Source: Novosphingobium flavum
GTDB lineage: Bacteria; Pseudomonadota; Alphaproteobacteria; Sphingomonadales; Sphingomonadaceae
NCBI RefSeq assembly: GCF_014230315.1
Contig: NZ_JACLAW010000005.1
Location: forward strand, 186,001-250,000
Direction: 5' to 3'
Length of the DNA stretch: 64,000 nt
Shown here: positions 26,360-34,357 of the stretch, in pieces
How the letters are laid out: each line of letters opens with the position of its first letter
How positions within the stretch are numbered: the stretch's first letter is position 1
Notes under the pieces: model-generated
Database searches by the model: none
Told to the model about the DNA's origin: nothing
The model's input: only the letters and a program-made list of their open reading frames with translations
Translations under genes and position numbers: made by a program

Positions 26360-27763
26360 ATGAAGCGCGCGAGCCGTGTGTTTGCCCTGGCGGCAGGCCT
26401 GATTGCCGCTACCGCCTTCGCGCAGGTCGCGCCGCCGGTACCGCCCGCACCCGACGCCCCGCGCGAACGCCCGCGCAAGCCGATCGATCCGCTGGAAACC
26501 GCCGCCTACCGGTCCAGCCCGGTGACTCTGCCGGGCGGGCTCGGCACGGCCCTGCTCTATGAGCCCAAGGGACAGGCGCGGACCGGGGTGGTGCTGGTCT
26601 CGTTCGATCACCTTGCCTTCAACCGCATCGCCGCCGAACTGGCCACGCGCGGGTACCGCGTGCTCTACGTCCATTCGCCCGAGGCTCCGGCGGGTCACTT
26701 CTCCAGCGCTTTCCTCGGCTTTCCCCAGCTCTCGGCCGCGATCCACGCCGCACGGGCGCTGCCGCAGGCGGGCAAGGTGGTGCTGACCGGCTGGGGCGGC
26801 GGGGCCACCTCGACTACGCTCTACGCCAATGTCGCCGCCAACGGCGTTGCGGCTTGCCAGCGCGCAACGCTGATCTACCGCTGCACCGCCGCCGAGGCGA
26901 AGGGCCTTGCCGCGCCCGATGGGCTGATCCTGTTCGACCCGGGCCCGGGCGCTGCCTCGCGCACCAGCAATATCGATCCGACCTATGCGCCGGACGGCAA
27001 GCGCAGCCATATGGATCTCGATGTCTTCAGCCCCGCCAACGGGTTCGACGTGGCGAAGGGCGCGGGCACCTATTCGCCGGCGTTCCGGAAGCGCTATTTC
27101 GCGGCCCAGTCGGCCCGGTACCAGACGATCGTCAGCAAGTCCGCCGCCCGTCTGCGCGAACTCGAACGCGCCACGGGCGCCGGGGCGGACGAGCCGTTCA
27201 CTTTCATGGGCGCCGACATCCAGGGCGGTGCGCTCAGCCTGCACTACGCCGACCTTTCGATCCTGTCCCGGTCCAAGCGCCCACACCTCCTGCTCAAGGC
27301 TGACGGGACGCGGGAAACCACGGTCCTGCGCTCGATCCGCGGGCCTGCCGCGCCGGTGGGTGAGGATGCCTTGCGCAGGGTCGACGCCCGCCGCGCCGCG
27401 CCTTCGCCATCCAATTCGACCTTGCGCAGCTACCTGGCCAACGATGCCATCCGCGTGTCGGCGAATTTCGCCCTGACCGCCGACGACATCACCGGGGTCG
27501 ACTGGTCGTCGTCCCTGTCCACCCCGATCGGGCAGGCCGAGGGCGTCCGCGTCCCCAGTCTGGTGATGACCAACACCTGCTTCCAGTTCGTGGTGCCGGG
27601 CGAACTGGTGTTTGACCACCTTGGCGCTCGCGACAAGGAGCAGGTCGGCGTTGAAGGGTCGGAGCATTTCCTCAATTCCTGCGGTCCCCAGTTCGGGGAC
27701 ACCAAGGCCCGCCTGTTCGACTACGTCGCCAACTGGCTCGCCAAGCCGGGACGATTTAACTGA
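26360..27763 (+). CDS. Exported alpha/beta-hydrolase-like protein
   Basis: A 467-residue protein starting 8 bases after a GGGAGA site, with a signal peptide ending TAFAQ at about residue 22. The first half looks like an alpha/beta fold (GLGTALLYEPKG, TGVVLVSFDHLAFNRIAAELATRGYRVL, VVLTGWGGGATSTT); the usual nucleophile elbow GxSxG reads GWGGG, so the catalytic serine appears replaced. The C-terminal part includes GVRVPSLVMTNTCFQFVVPGE and SEHFLNSCGPQ, which could carry the acid and histidine. Possible carbohydrate or ester hydrolase relative; activity uncertain. Confidence 0.6.
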   Translation: MKRASRVFALAAGLIAATAFAQVAPPVPPAPDAPRERPRKPIDPLETAAYRSSPVTLPGGLGTALLYEPKGQARTGVVLVSFDHLAFNRIAAELATRGYRVLYVHSPEAPAGHFSSAFLGFPQLSAAIHAARALPQAGKVVLTGWGGGATSTTLYANVAANGVAACQRATLIYRCTAAEAKGLAAPDGLILFDPGPGAASRTSNIDPTYAPDGKRSHMDLDVFSPANGFDVAKGAGTYSPAFRKRYFAAQSARYQTIVSKSAARLRELERATGAGADEPFTFMGADIQGGALSLHYADLSILSRSKRPHLLLKADGTRETTVLRSIRGPAAPVGEDALRRVDARRAAPSPSNSTLRSYLANDAIRVSANFALTADDITGVDWSSSLSTPIGQAEGVRVPSLVMTNTCFQFVVPGELVFDHLGARDKEQVGVEGSEHFLNSCGPQFGDTKARLFDYVANWLAKPGRFN

Positions 27764-27842
27764 CGGTTTCGACCCGGCGGATGGTGAGCGTGAACAGCGC
27801 TTGGACCGAGCCGGGTCGGCGGACGGCGCAGGTTCTGCGGCT

Positions 27843-27867
27843 CGTGATTTCCCGTTTCGGGATCACG
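27843..27867 (+). terminator. Hairpin after hydrolase gene
   Basis: Arms CGTGAT+CCCG and CGGG+ATCACG with a TT bulge and 3-base loop form a stable hairpin about 80 bases after the hydrolase stop. A second hairpin (GGCCTAAAA/TTTTAGGCC, 27899-27929) follows, ending in a purine-poor stretch; together they likely separate the hydrolase from the oxidase operon. Confidence 0.5.
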
Positions 27868-27980
27868 CCGTGACCCTGCTTTCCTTCCGTCACTTTTGGG
27901 CCTAAAATTGTCGCGCGCGGTTTTAGGCCGCGCGGCGAGTCGAATTCTGCCGGAATGCATGGCGGGATTTGCTGCGCAGC

Positions 27981-28865
27981 ATGGGGCAGGGGCCTATGCC
28001 CGTTGCGATTGCAATTGTCGTGCTGGTGATAGGCTCGATCGCCTTCCACTGGCTCAGTCCGTGGTGGCAGACGCCGCTTGCCGCCGATTGGGGATCAATT
28101 GATTCCGCCTTGCGCATAACCATCGCGATCTGCGCCGTGGTCTTCGTCCTGCTCAACCTGTTCCTGGCCTATTCGCTGTGGCGCTTCCGGCACCGTCCCG
28201 GGCGCCGGGCAAGGTTCGAGCCCGAGAACGCCGCACTCGAGAAAGGACTGACATTCTGGACGGCCGTCGGCATCGCCGCGATGCTCGCGCCGGGACTGGT
28301 CGCCTGGGGCCGTTTCGTGACCATCCCCAAGGATGCGGCGGTCGTCGAGGCCGTGGGGCAGCAATGGCAGTGGTCCTTCCGCTTCCCCGGCGCGGACCGG
28401 GCGCTGGGAACCGCCGCGGTCCAGTACATGACCCCGGAAAACCCTCTTGGCCTTAACCCCAACGACCCGTTCGGCCGCGACGACATCATTGTCGAGGCCA
28501 GTGAATTGCACCTCCCGGTCGGTGAGCCGGTGAAGATGGTGCTGCGCTCGAAAGACGTGTTGCACGACTTCTACGTGCCAGAGTTCCGCGCAAAGATGGA
28601 CCTGGTGCCGGGCATGGTGACCTATTTCTGGATGAAGCCGACGCGGGCCGGGAAGTACGATATCCTCTGCGCCGAACTGTGCGGATCGGGGCATTACGTG
28701 ATGCGCGGGTCGGTCATCGTGGAGAGCCGCAAGGCCTTTGATGCCTGGCTCTCCGGGCAGCAGGCCTTCGGGCAGACTATCACCGGGGCCGCACCTGAAG
28801 TGAATGCGGCCGCGCCGGCCCATGTCGAAGGTGGGCCCGCCACGGGCCACGGGGAGCAACACTGA
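27981..28865 (+). CDS. ctaC: Cytochrome c oxidase subunit II
   Basis: Carries the CuA centre that accepts electrons from cytochrome c. In the 294-residue form two N-terminal helices (about residues 5-28 and 45-68) precede a cupredoxin domain with H195 in KDVLHDFYVP and the CuA loop C230-A-E-L-C234-G-S-G-H238-Y-V-M241. An ATG at 27996 with a better GGGG-rich site could be the start instead. There is no fused cytochrome c domain; a separate cytochrome gene closes the operon. The tail is Ala/His-rich. Confidence 0.92.
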   Translation: MGQGPMPVAIAIVVLVIGSIAFHWLSPWWQTPLAADWGSIDSALRITIAICAVVFVLLNLFLAYSLWRFRHRPGRRARFEPENAALEKGLTFWTAVGIAAMLAPGLVAWGRFVTIPKDAAVVEAVGQQWQWSFRFPGADRALGTAAVQYMTPENPLGLNPNDPFGRDDIIVEASELHLPVGEPVKMVLRSKDVLHDFYVPEFRAKMDLVPGMVTYFWMKPTRAGKYDILCAELCGSGHYVMRGSVIVESRKAFDAWLSGQQAFGQTITGAAPEVNAAAPAHVEGGPATGHGEQH

Positions 28866-30583
28866 TGGCGACGACGATCGCAGACGACCTCAGGCCGATG
28901 CATCACCCCAAGACCTGGGCCGGCAAATATGTCTGGAGCCAGGATCACAAGGTCATCGCCATCCAGTACAGCCTGACCGCCATCGCGGTGGGGCTGGTCG
29001 CGCTGGTCCTCTCCGTCCTGATGCGGCTGCAACTGGGCTTCCCCGGCGCCTATTCGGGGATCACTCCCGAGAACTACCTGCAATACGTGTCGATGCACGG
29101 GATGATCATGGTGGTCTACCTGCTTACGGCCCTGCTGCTCGGCGGTTTCGGCAATTACCTGATCCCGCTGATGGTCGGCGCGCGGGACATGGTGTTCCCC
29201 TTCGTCAACATGCTGAGCTACTGGATCTACCTGCTTTCGGTGGTGGTCCTGCTGTCCGGCTTTTTCGTCCCCGGTGGGCCGACCGGCGCCGGCTGGACGC
29301 TCTATCCGCCCCAGGCCATCAGCGAGGGGACTCCCGGCCACCAGTGGGGCATCGTCACCATGCTGGTCAGCCTGGCGATCTTCGTCGTGGCCTTCACGAT
29401 GGGCGGCCTCAACTACGTGACGACCGTGCTGCAGGCGCGGACCCGCGGGATGACGCTGATGCGGATGCCGCTGTCGGTCTGGGGCATCTTCATCGCCTCG
29501 ATCATGGGGCTGCTGGCCTTTCCGGCCCTGTTCGTGGCGGCCGTCATGATGCTGCTCGACCATCTGGCGGGCACCAGTTTCTTCATGCCCGCGATGCAAT
29601 CGATGGGGCAGACCAGCCAGACCATGGGGGGGAGCCCGATCCTCTTCCAGCACCTGTTCTGGTTCTTTGGCCATCCCGAGGTCTACATCGTCGCCTTGCC
29701 TGCGTTCGGCATCGTGTCGGACCTGATCAGCGTCCATGCGCGCAAGAACATCTTCGGTTACCGAATGATGGTCTGGGCGATCGTGATCATCGGCGGGCTC
29801 AGCTTTGTCGTCTGGGCCCACCACATGTATGTGAGCGGAATGAACCCTTATTTCGGGTACTTTTTCGCAACCTCGACCCTGATCATCGCCATCCCGACCG
29901 CGATCAAGGTCTACAACTGGCTGCTGACCCTGTGGCGCGGCGACATCCATCTGCGCGTCCCCATGCTGTTCGCGCTGGGGTTCATCTTTACGTTCATCCA
30001 CGGCGGGCTGTCGGGGCTTTTCCTGGGCAATGTCAGCGTCGACGTGCCCCTTTCCGATACGTTCTTCGTCGTCGGTCACTTCCACATGGTCATGGGCGTC
30101 TCGCCGATCCTGGTGATCTTCGGGGCGATCTATCACTGGTATCCGAAGATCACCGGCCGGATGTGGAACGACGCGCTGGGCAAGATCCATTTCTGGATCA
30201 CTTTCCTCGGGGTCTACGTGATCTATCTGCCGATGCATTACATTGGCATCCTCGGCGTGCCTCGGCGCTACTATGCGCTGGGCGAAACGGGCTTCATCCC
30301 GCAGTCGGTCCACACCGCCAACGAGATGATCAGCATTGCCGCCTTCGTTGTGTTCGCCGGGCAGGCCGTGTTCTTCTACAACATGATCCATAGCTATTTT
30401 TGGGGTCCCAAGGCGGAGCCCAATCCCTGGGGCGCGGCGAGCCTCGAATGGCAGACGCCCGAAACCCCGCCGGGGCATGGCAATTGGGGGGCGCACCTCC
30501 CCATCGTCTATCGCTGGGCCTACGATTACAGCGTGCCCGGCGCGGCGCGGGACTTCATCCCCCAGACCGAGCCGCCGTCATGA
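28865..30583 (+). CDS. ctaD: Cytochrome c oxidase subunit I (aa3 type)
   Basis: The catalytic heme-copper subunit, 572 residues with 12 membrane helices. Visible landmarks are the CuB/active-site segment WFFGHPEVYI (cross-linked His-Tyr and the D-channel glutamate), VWAHHMY, the heme a3/a ligands in VVGHFHMVM, and the K-channel lysine in PTAIKVYNW. The D-channel entry region reads VGARDMVFPFVNMLSYW, a variant of the usual GAPDMAFPRMNN, so it belongs to a less common A-family branch. The ATG overlaps the ctaC stop. Confidence 0.95.
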   Translation: MATTIADDLRPMHHPKTWAGKYVWSQDHKVIAIQYSLTAIAVGLVALVLSVLMRLQLGFPGAYSGITPENYLQYVSMHGMIMVVYLLTALLLGGFGNYLIPLMVGARDMVFPFVNMLSYWIYLLSVVVLLSGFFVPGGPTGAGWTLYPPQAISEGTPGHQWGIVTMLVSLAIFVVAFTMGGLNYVTTVLQARTRGMTLMRMPLSVWGIFIASIMGLLAFPALFVAAVMMLLDHLAGTSFFMPAMQSMGQTSQTMGGSPILFQHLFWFFGHPEVYIVALPAFGIVSDLISVHARKNIFGYRMMVWAIVIIGGLSFVVWAHHMYVSGMNPYFGYFFATSTLIIAIPTAIKVYNWLLTLWRGDIHLRVPMLFALGFIFTFIHGGLSGLFLGNVSVDVPLSDTFFVVGHFHMVMGVSPILVIFGAIYHWYPKITGRMWNDALGKIHFWITFLGVYVIYLPMHYIGILGVPRRYYALGETGFIPQSVHTANEMISIAAFVVFAGQAVFFYNMIHSYFWGPKAEPNPWGAASLEWQTPETPPGHGNWGAHLPIVYRWAYDYSVPGAARDFIPQTEPPS

Positions 30584-31209
30584 GCCTGATCGCCCGCCTT
30601 GCCGAGAAGAGCTGGCAGAACCCGGGCATCGACGGGCGCAGCGATCCGGCGGACTATCGCCCGCCGGCCGCCAAGGTGGGGCTTGTCGCCTTCATGGGCG
30701 TGGCTACGGTGATCTTCACCCTGCTGTCCGCCGCCTACCTGATGCGCATGGGCATCCACGGCAACATGGGCCACGGTACGGCGGGAGACTGGCGGCCGTT
30801 GCCGAAGCCGCCGCAGCTCTGGATCAACACCGGCTTGCTCGCGCTTGGCTGCCTGGCCTGGGAAGCGGCGCGGCGCCTGGCCCGGAGCGGCGAGGCCGCG
30901 CCGATGCGTTCGGCCGCCGCGCTGGGCAACGGGCTGGGCGTACTGTTCCTGCTTGGCCAGCTGCTGCTGTGGCGGCACTATCAGGCCGGCGGCTATTTCC
31001 TCGCCGCAAACCCAGCCAATGCCTTTTTCTATCTGCTGACCGCCCTGCACGGGCTGCACCTGGCGGGCGGCGTGATTGCCGGCCTGCATGCCCCCTATCC
31101 TCCGGCCGGGGGGCATGATGCCCGGCTCCGGATCCAGCTTTGCGCGATCTACTGGCATTTCCTTTTGCTCGTGTGGATCGTGCTTCTGGTATTGCTGTTA
31201 TCGACGTGA
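30580..31209 (+). CDS. Cytochrome c oxidase subunit III-like protein (first copy)
   Basis: A 209-residue membrane protein with about five helices that matches the heme-copper oxidase subunit III fold (GVATVIFTLLSAAYLMRMG, TALHGLHLAGG, AIYWHFLLLVWIVLLVLLL). Its ATG overlaps the ctaD stop (ATGA). A second, better conserved subunit III gene follows, so this copy is probably a diverged paralogue specific to this oxidase type. Loss of the usual long loop after helix 2 is apparent. Confidence 0.82.
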   Translation: MSLIARLAEKSWQNPGIDGRSDPADYRPPAAKVGLVAFMGVATVIFTLLSAAYLMRMGIHGNMGHGTAGDWRPLPKPPQLWINTGLLALGCLAWEAARRLARSGEAAPMRSAAALGNGLGVLFLLGQLLLWRHYQAGGYFLAANPANAFFYLLTALHGLHLAGGVIAGLHAPYPPAGGHDARLRIQLCAIYWHFLLLVWIVLLVLLLST

Positions 31210-31233
31210 AAATCGCAGCGGGATGATGTCGTC

Positions 31234-31929
31234 ATGTCGCAATTGATGATGAAGCAGGAAGAGCATCGGCAGGCCCGTCAGGACCTGAGCGATGTTGCGG
31301 CCGATTGGTCGAACGATCAGGAAGTCTTTCGCCAGACCCATTGGGGCAAGGTGATGATGTGGATCTTCCTGCTCAGCGACACCTTCGTTTTTTCCTGCTT
31401 CCTCACCGCCTACATGACGATGCGGGCCTCGGCGACCTTGCCCTGGCCGGATACGGCCGAGGTGTTCGCGCTCACCATCGGCGGGCATCCGATCCCGCTG
31501 ATCCTGATCGCGATCATGACCTTCGTGCTGATCAGTTCCAGCGGCACCATGGCGATGGCGGTCAATTTCGGCTACCGGCGAGACCGCCGCAAGACCGCCG
31601 CACTGATGCTGGCAACGGCCCTGTTCGGCGCGACCTTCGTCGGCATGCAGGCCTTTGAATGGACAAAGCTGATCTTCGAGGAAGGCGTCCGCCCTTGGAG
31701 CAATCCGATGGGCGCGCCGCAATTCGGCGCCAGCTTCTTCATGATCACCGGATTTCACGGCCTGCACGTCACCTGCGGGGTGATCCTGCTGCTGATCGTC
31801 GCCTCGAAGGTCCTGCGTGGGCACTACGACCGGACAGGCGATTACTCCGCCGTCGAGATCGCGGGCCTGTATTGGCACTTCGTCGATCTCGTCTGGGTTT
31901 TCATTTTCGCCTTTTTCTACCTTTGGTGA
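31234..31929 (+). CDS. Cytochrome c oxidase subunit III (second copy)
   Basis: A 231-residue protein with about five helices: KVMMWIFLLSDTFVFSCFLTAYM, LILIAIMTFVLISSSGTMAMA, FGASFFMITGFHGLHVTCGVI and GLYWHFVDLVWVFIFAFFYLW, the last being the canonical subunit III C terminus with the W-H-F-V-D-L-V-W pattern. The conserved glutamate of helix 3 appears in QAFEWTKLI. It lies 24 bases after the first subunit III gene. Both together occur in a branch of proteobacterial oxidase operons. Confidence 0.88.
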   Translation: MSQLMMKQEEHRQARQDLSDVAADWSNDQEVFRQTHWGKVMMWIFLLSDTFVFSCFLTAYMTMRASATLPWPDTAEVFALTIGGHPIPLILIAIMTFVLISSSGTMAMAVNFGYRRDRRKTAALMLATALFGATFVGMQAFEWTKLIFEEGVRPWSNPMGAPQFGASFFMITGFHGLHVTCGVILLLIVASKVLRGHYDRTGDYSAVEIAGLYWHFVDLVWVFIFAFFYLW

Positions 31930-31945
31930 GGGGGAAGGAGCCGCC

Positions 31946-32290
31946 ATGGACAAGGATGCGTCACCCGCCGCGCCGGACATGCCCCAGCAGCATCCGATCG
32001 GCCTCTATCTCAAGGTCTGGGCCTATCTCTTCGTGCTCAGCGCCCTGTCGTACATGGTCGACTACTTCCAGTTCCAGGGCATAGTCCGCTGGGGACTGAT
32101 CGTAACCCTGATGTTGCTCAAGGCGGGTCTGATCATCTCGATCTTCATGCATATGGCATGGGAGCGGCTCTCGCTCGTCTATGCCATTCTGGTGCCGCCC
32201 CTCGCGCTGCTCGTGCTGGTACGAATCATGCTGTTCGAGTCCGACTACGTGTTCTGGACGAGGGCGATCTTCATGAACGGTGGAGGCTGA
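31946..32290 (+). CDS. Cytochrome c oxidase subunit IV-like small membrane protein
   Basis: 114 residues with three predicted helices (about 21-43, 49-71, 79-101), consistent with prokaryotic oxidase subunit IV (CtaF/CyoD-like) that stabilises the complex. The LLKAGLIISIFMHMAWE segment is the family's hallmark. The start follows a GGGGGAAGGAG ribosome-binding site directly after subunit III, and the cytochrome gene follows within 4 bases. Confidence 0.82.
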   Translation: MDKDASPAAPDMPQQHPIGLYLKVWAYLFVLSALSYMVDYFQFQGIVRWGLIVTLMLLKAGLIISIFMHMAWERLSLVYAILVPPLALLVLVRIMLFESDYVFWTRAIFMNGGG

Positions 32291-32293
32291 GCC

Positions 32294-32983
32294 ATGATCC
32301 GGTCAAGGCGGCTCGCGATTGCCACGGCCATTGCTGGATCGCTGGCGGTCGCCTGGTCGCTTGGCTGGATCGTCAGGCAAATGGTGCCGGTCGGCGATAC
32401 GGGACGGCTGGCATACCGGCCGGTGGAAGACCTGCCGCCGCCTGTCGACATGGCAAGGCTCCAGCAGCAATGGCCGAGCGGACTGGACGGGCCGGCCGAC
32501 CGCAACCGCCTGACGGCCTTTCAAGAGGACAATGCACACGCGGCCCCGCTCCCGGTCAGGCGCGCCGCGCCGGTCCCGGCCGGGCCGGTCGATCTCGGCG
32601 CGCTGCTGGCCGGCGCCGACCTGGCGGCTGGCAAGAGCAGGGCGCAGGTCTGCGCGAGCTGCCATGATTTCGCAAAGGGAGGTCCGGACAGGATCGGGCC
32701 CAATCTGTGGGGCGTCGTCGGCCGGAGCGTGGCATCGCGGCCCGGTTTTTCCTATTCGGCCGCCATGGCGGCCCAGCAGGGCGCGTGGAGTTACGAACGG
32801 CTGTTTGCCTACCTTGCCTCGCCGGCCCGCATGGTGCCGGGTACTAAGATGGCCTTCGCCGGAATTTCCGGGGCGCAGGACCGGGCTGCCGTCATCCGTT
32901 ATCTCGCCACGATGGGGGATAGTCCTCCGCCGCTGCCCCAGCCGCTTCCGGCGGCCGGGGCAGGCAAGGTTGCGAGCAACTAG
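32294..32983 (+). CDS. Membrane-anchored monoheme c-type cytochrome
   Basis: A 229-residue class I cytochrome with an uncleaved-looking N-terminal helix (about residues 8-29), a proline-rich linker, the heme motif CASCH at residues 120-124 and a likely distal methionine in VPGTKMAFAGI. The GPNLWGVVGRSVASRPGF segment is typical of mitochondrial-type cytochrome c/c552 used as oxidase donor. Last gene of the oxidase operon, so it probably delivers electrons to CuA. Its 3' end overlaps the convergent DUF2189-like gene by four bases. Confidence 0.9.
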   Translation: MIRSRRLAIATAIAGSLAVAWSLGWIVRQMVPVGDTGRLAYRPVEDLPPPVDMARLQQQWPSGLDGPADRNRLTAFQEDNAHAAPLPVRRAAPVPAGPVDLGALLAGADLAAGKSRAQVCASCHDFAKGGPDRIGPNLWGVVGRSVASRPGFSYSAAMAAQQGAWSYERLFAYLASPARMVPGTKMAFAGISGAQDRAAVIRYLATMGDSPPPLPQPLPAAGAGKVASN

Positions 32984-33771
32984 CGCTCAACCGCCAGCGT
33001 GTAGAGATGCCAGGTGGCGTAACCCAACACGGGCAGGACAACCGCCAGGCCGACCAGCGCCGGCAGCGCTCCCAGGACCAGCAATCCGACCACGATCAGG
33101 CCCCATGCCGCGATCGTCACCGGATTCTTCCAGGCGACCCGAACCGAGGTCCGCAGCGCGACCTTCCATGACACCGGCCGATCGACCAGCATCGGGAAGG
33201 ACACGGCACTGATCGCCAGCACGGTGATCGCAAACCCCAGTCCCACGAGATTGCCGACGACGATCATGGCCCAGCCTTCCGGCGTGGCCAGTACGGCCTG
33301 CAGGAACGCCAGCGGGGTGCGCGGAGCATCCAGGCCCATCGTATTCACATAGATGTACCAGGCCACTGCGATCCAGAGCACGAACAGCGCCGTCAGGATG
33401 GCGGACAGCGCGAACAGCGGTTCGGCGCGCGGGCCGCGCAGCACGTCGAGGAAATGACGCCAGCGGGCATCCAATCCCTGCTCGCGCCGCCGGGCGAGTT
33501 CGTAAAATCCGCTAGCTGCGGCAGGCCCGAGCAGGATCGATCCGGCGGCAATCGGAAAGAGCAGGGGCAGGATCGACACGCGCAGGACATAGAGCGTCCC
33601 CAGCGCGATCGCGATCGGATAGATCAGGCCGACGAAAACCAGATCGCCCCGCTTCTCCATGAAGTCTTCCCAGCCTTGGGAAAGGGCGGTGCGCAAGTCA
33701 CGTAGCGTGATCTTGCGAATGCGAATGTCTTCCATTGCCGGGGCGATGGAAGATGGGTGGGCAATTGCCAT
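32980..33771 (-). CDS. DUF2189-like integral membrane protein
   Basis: The 263-residue product starts at an ATG preceded by GGAGAG. A cytosolic N-terminal part (IRIRKITLRDLRTALSQGWEDFMEKRGDLVFVGLIYP) leads into about six helices; the opening pattern and the FPMLVDRPVSWKVALRTSVRVAWKNP segment are characteristic of DUF2189. Such genes often sit beside cytochrome oxidase operons in alphaproteobacteria. Function unknown. Confidence 0.8.
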   Translation of the reverse strand: MAIAHPSSIAPAMEDIRIRKITLRDLRTALSQGWEDFMEKRGDLVFVGLIYPIAIALGTLYVLRVSILPLLFPIAAGSILLGPAAASGFYELARRREQGLDARWRHFLDVLRGPRAEPLFALSAILTALFVLWIAVAWYIYVNTMGLDAPRTPLAFLQAVLATPEGWAMIVVGNLVGLGFAITVLAISAVSFPMLVDRPVSWKVALRTSVRVAWKNPVTIAAWGLIVVGLLVLGALPALVGLAVVLPVLGYATWHLYTLAVER

Positions 33772-33990
33772 CAGTCGCTCTCCATTCTGGTCATGGGAGC
33801 CGACTCGGCGTTGCCCCATGCCCGATCGAGGCATGGCTCAGGAGCGCCGGCGTATCCCGTACACTCAGTCATCGGCGGTCATGTCCGACCCGCTTGCTGC
33901 AAGGTCGTGGCCATGTCGCCGTAGCAGGGACTGTACTACCTTCGGCGGGCCGATGACAGAGGGAACCCGAGCATCGGGAACCGGATACCG

Positions 33991-34284
33991 TCAGACTTCG
34001 GCCCACATCCGGATGAGGGCGTGATAATGCGCCGTGAGGCGGATAATTTCTCCGGACGGGGCGGCTGCTTCCCGCAATGCGCTGATGGTCTTGTCCAGCT
34101 CATGGAGCAGGTGGCGGCGTGCCGCATCGCGCACGCCGCTCTGGATCCAGAAGAAGGCGCCGGTGTGCTCGCCGGATGTTACCGGGCGGACTTCGTGGAT
34201 CGTGCCCCCGTCATAGAGCAGCATGTCGCCCGCATCGAGCTTCACCGCGTGAGTGCCATGAGCATCGTGGATCTGATCGAATAC
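33991..34284 (-). pseudogene. C-terminal remnant of PiuC/YbiX-type Fe(II)/2-oxoglutarate hydroxylase
   Basis: The frame reads IHDAHGTHAV, then KLDAGDMLLYDGG and TIHEVRPVTSGEHTGAFFWIQSGVRD, then RRHLLHELDKTISAL, which is the end of PKHD-type hydroxylases (TonB-receptor-associated, about 225 residues): the last metal histidine (TIHEV) and the 2-oxoglutarate arginine region are present. The preceding half with the HxD metal pair is missing, replaced after an in-frame TGA (34285-34287) by unrelated sequence leading into the MFS gene. About 97 codons remain. The truncation marks the left border of the catabolic island. Confidence 0.75.
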
Positions 34285-34357
34285 TCACGGCATCCTCGAC
34301 GTTTACATGCCTATTGCGGGCCGAGCCGTGATCTTGTCTAGGCCTCCCCGCCGGCCT

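Noticed and set aside
28694..30496. Long minus-strand frame opposite ctaC-ctaD
   Set aside because: His/Asp/Gln-rich mirror of membrane helices; the oxidase genes are certain.
33772..33990. A further gene between the DUF2189-like gene and the hydroxylase remnant
   Set aside because: Short frames here have no convincing start or motif; the stretch looks like intergenic sequence.
34285..34357. Possible tRNA or integrase attachment site at the left border of the island
   Set aside because: No cloverleaf or tRNA-like end and no direct repeat partner could be seen by eye; border is based only on the truncated hydroxylase.
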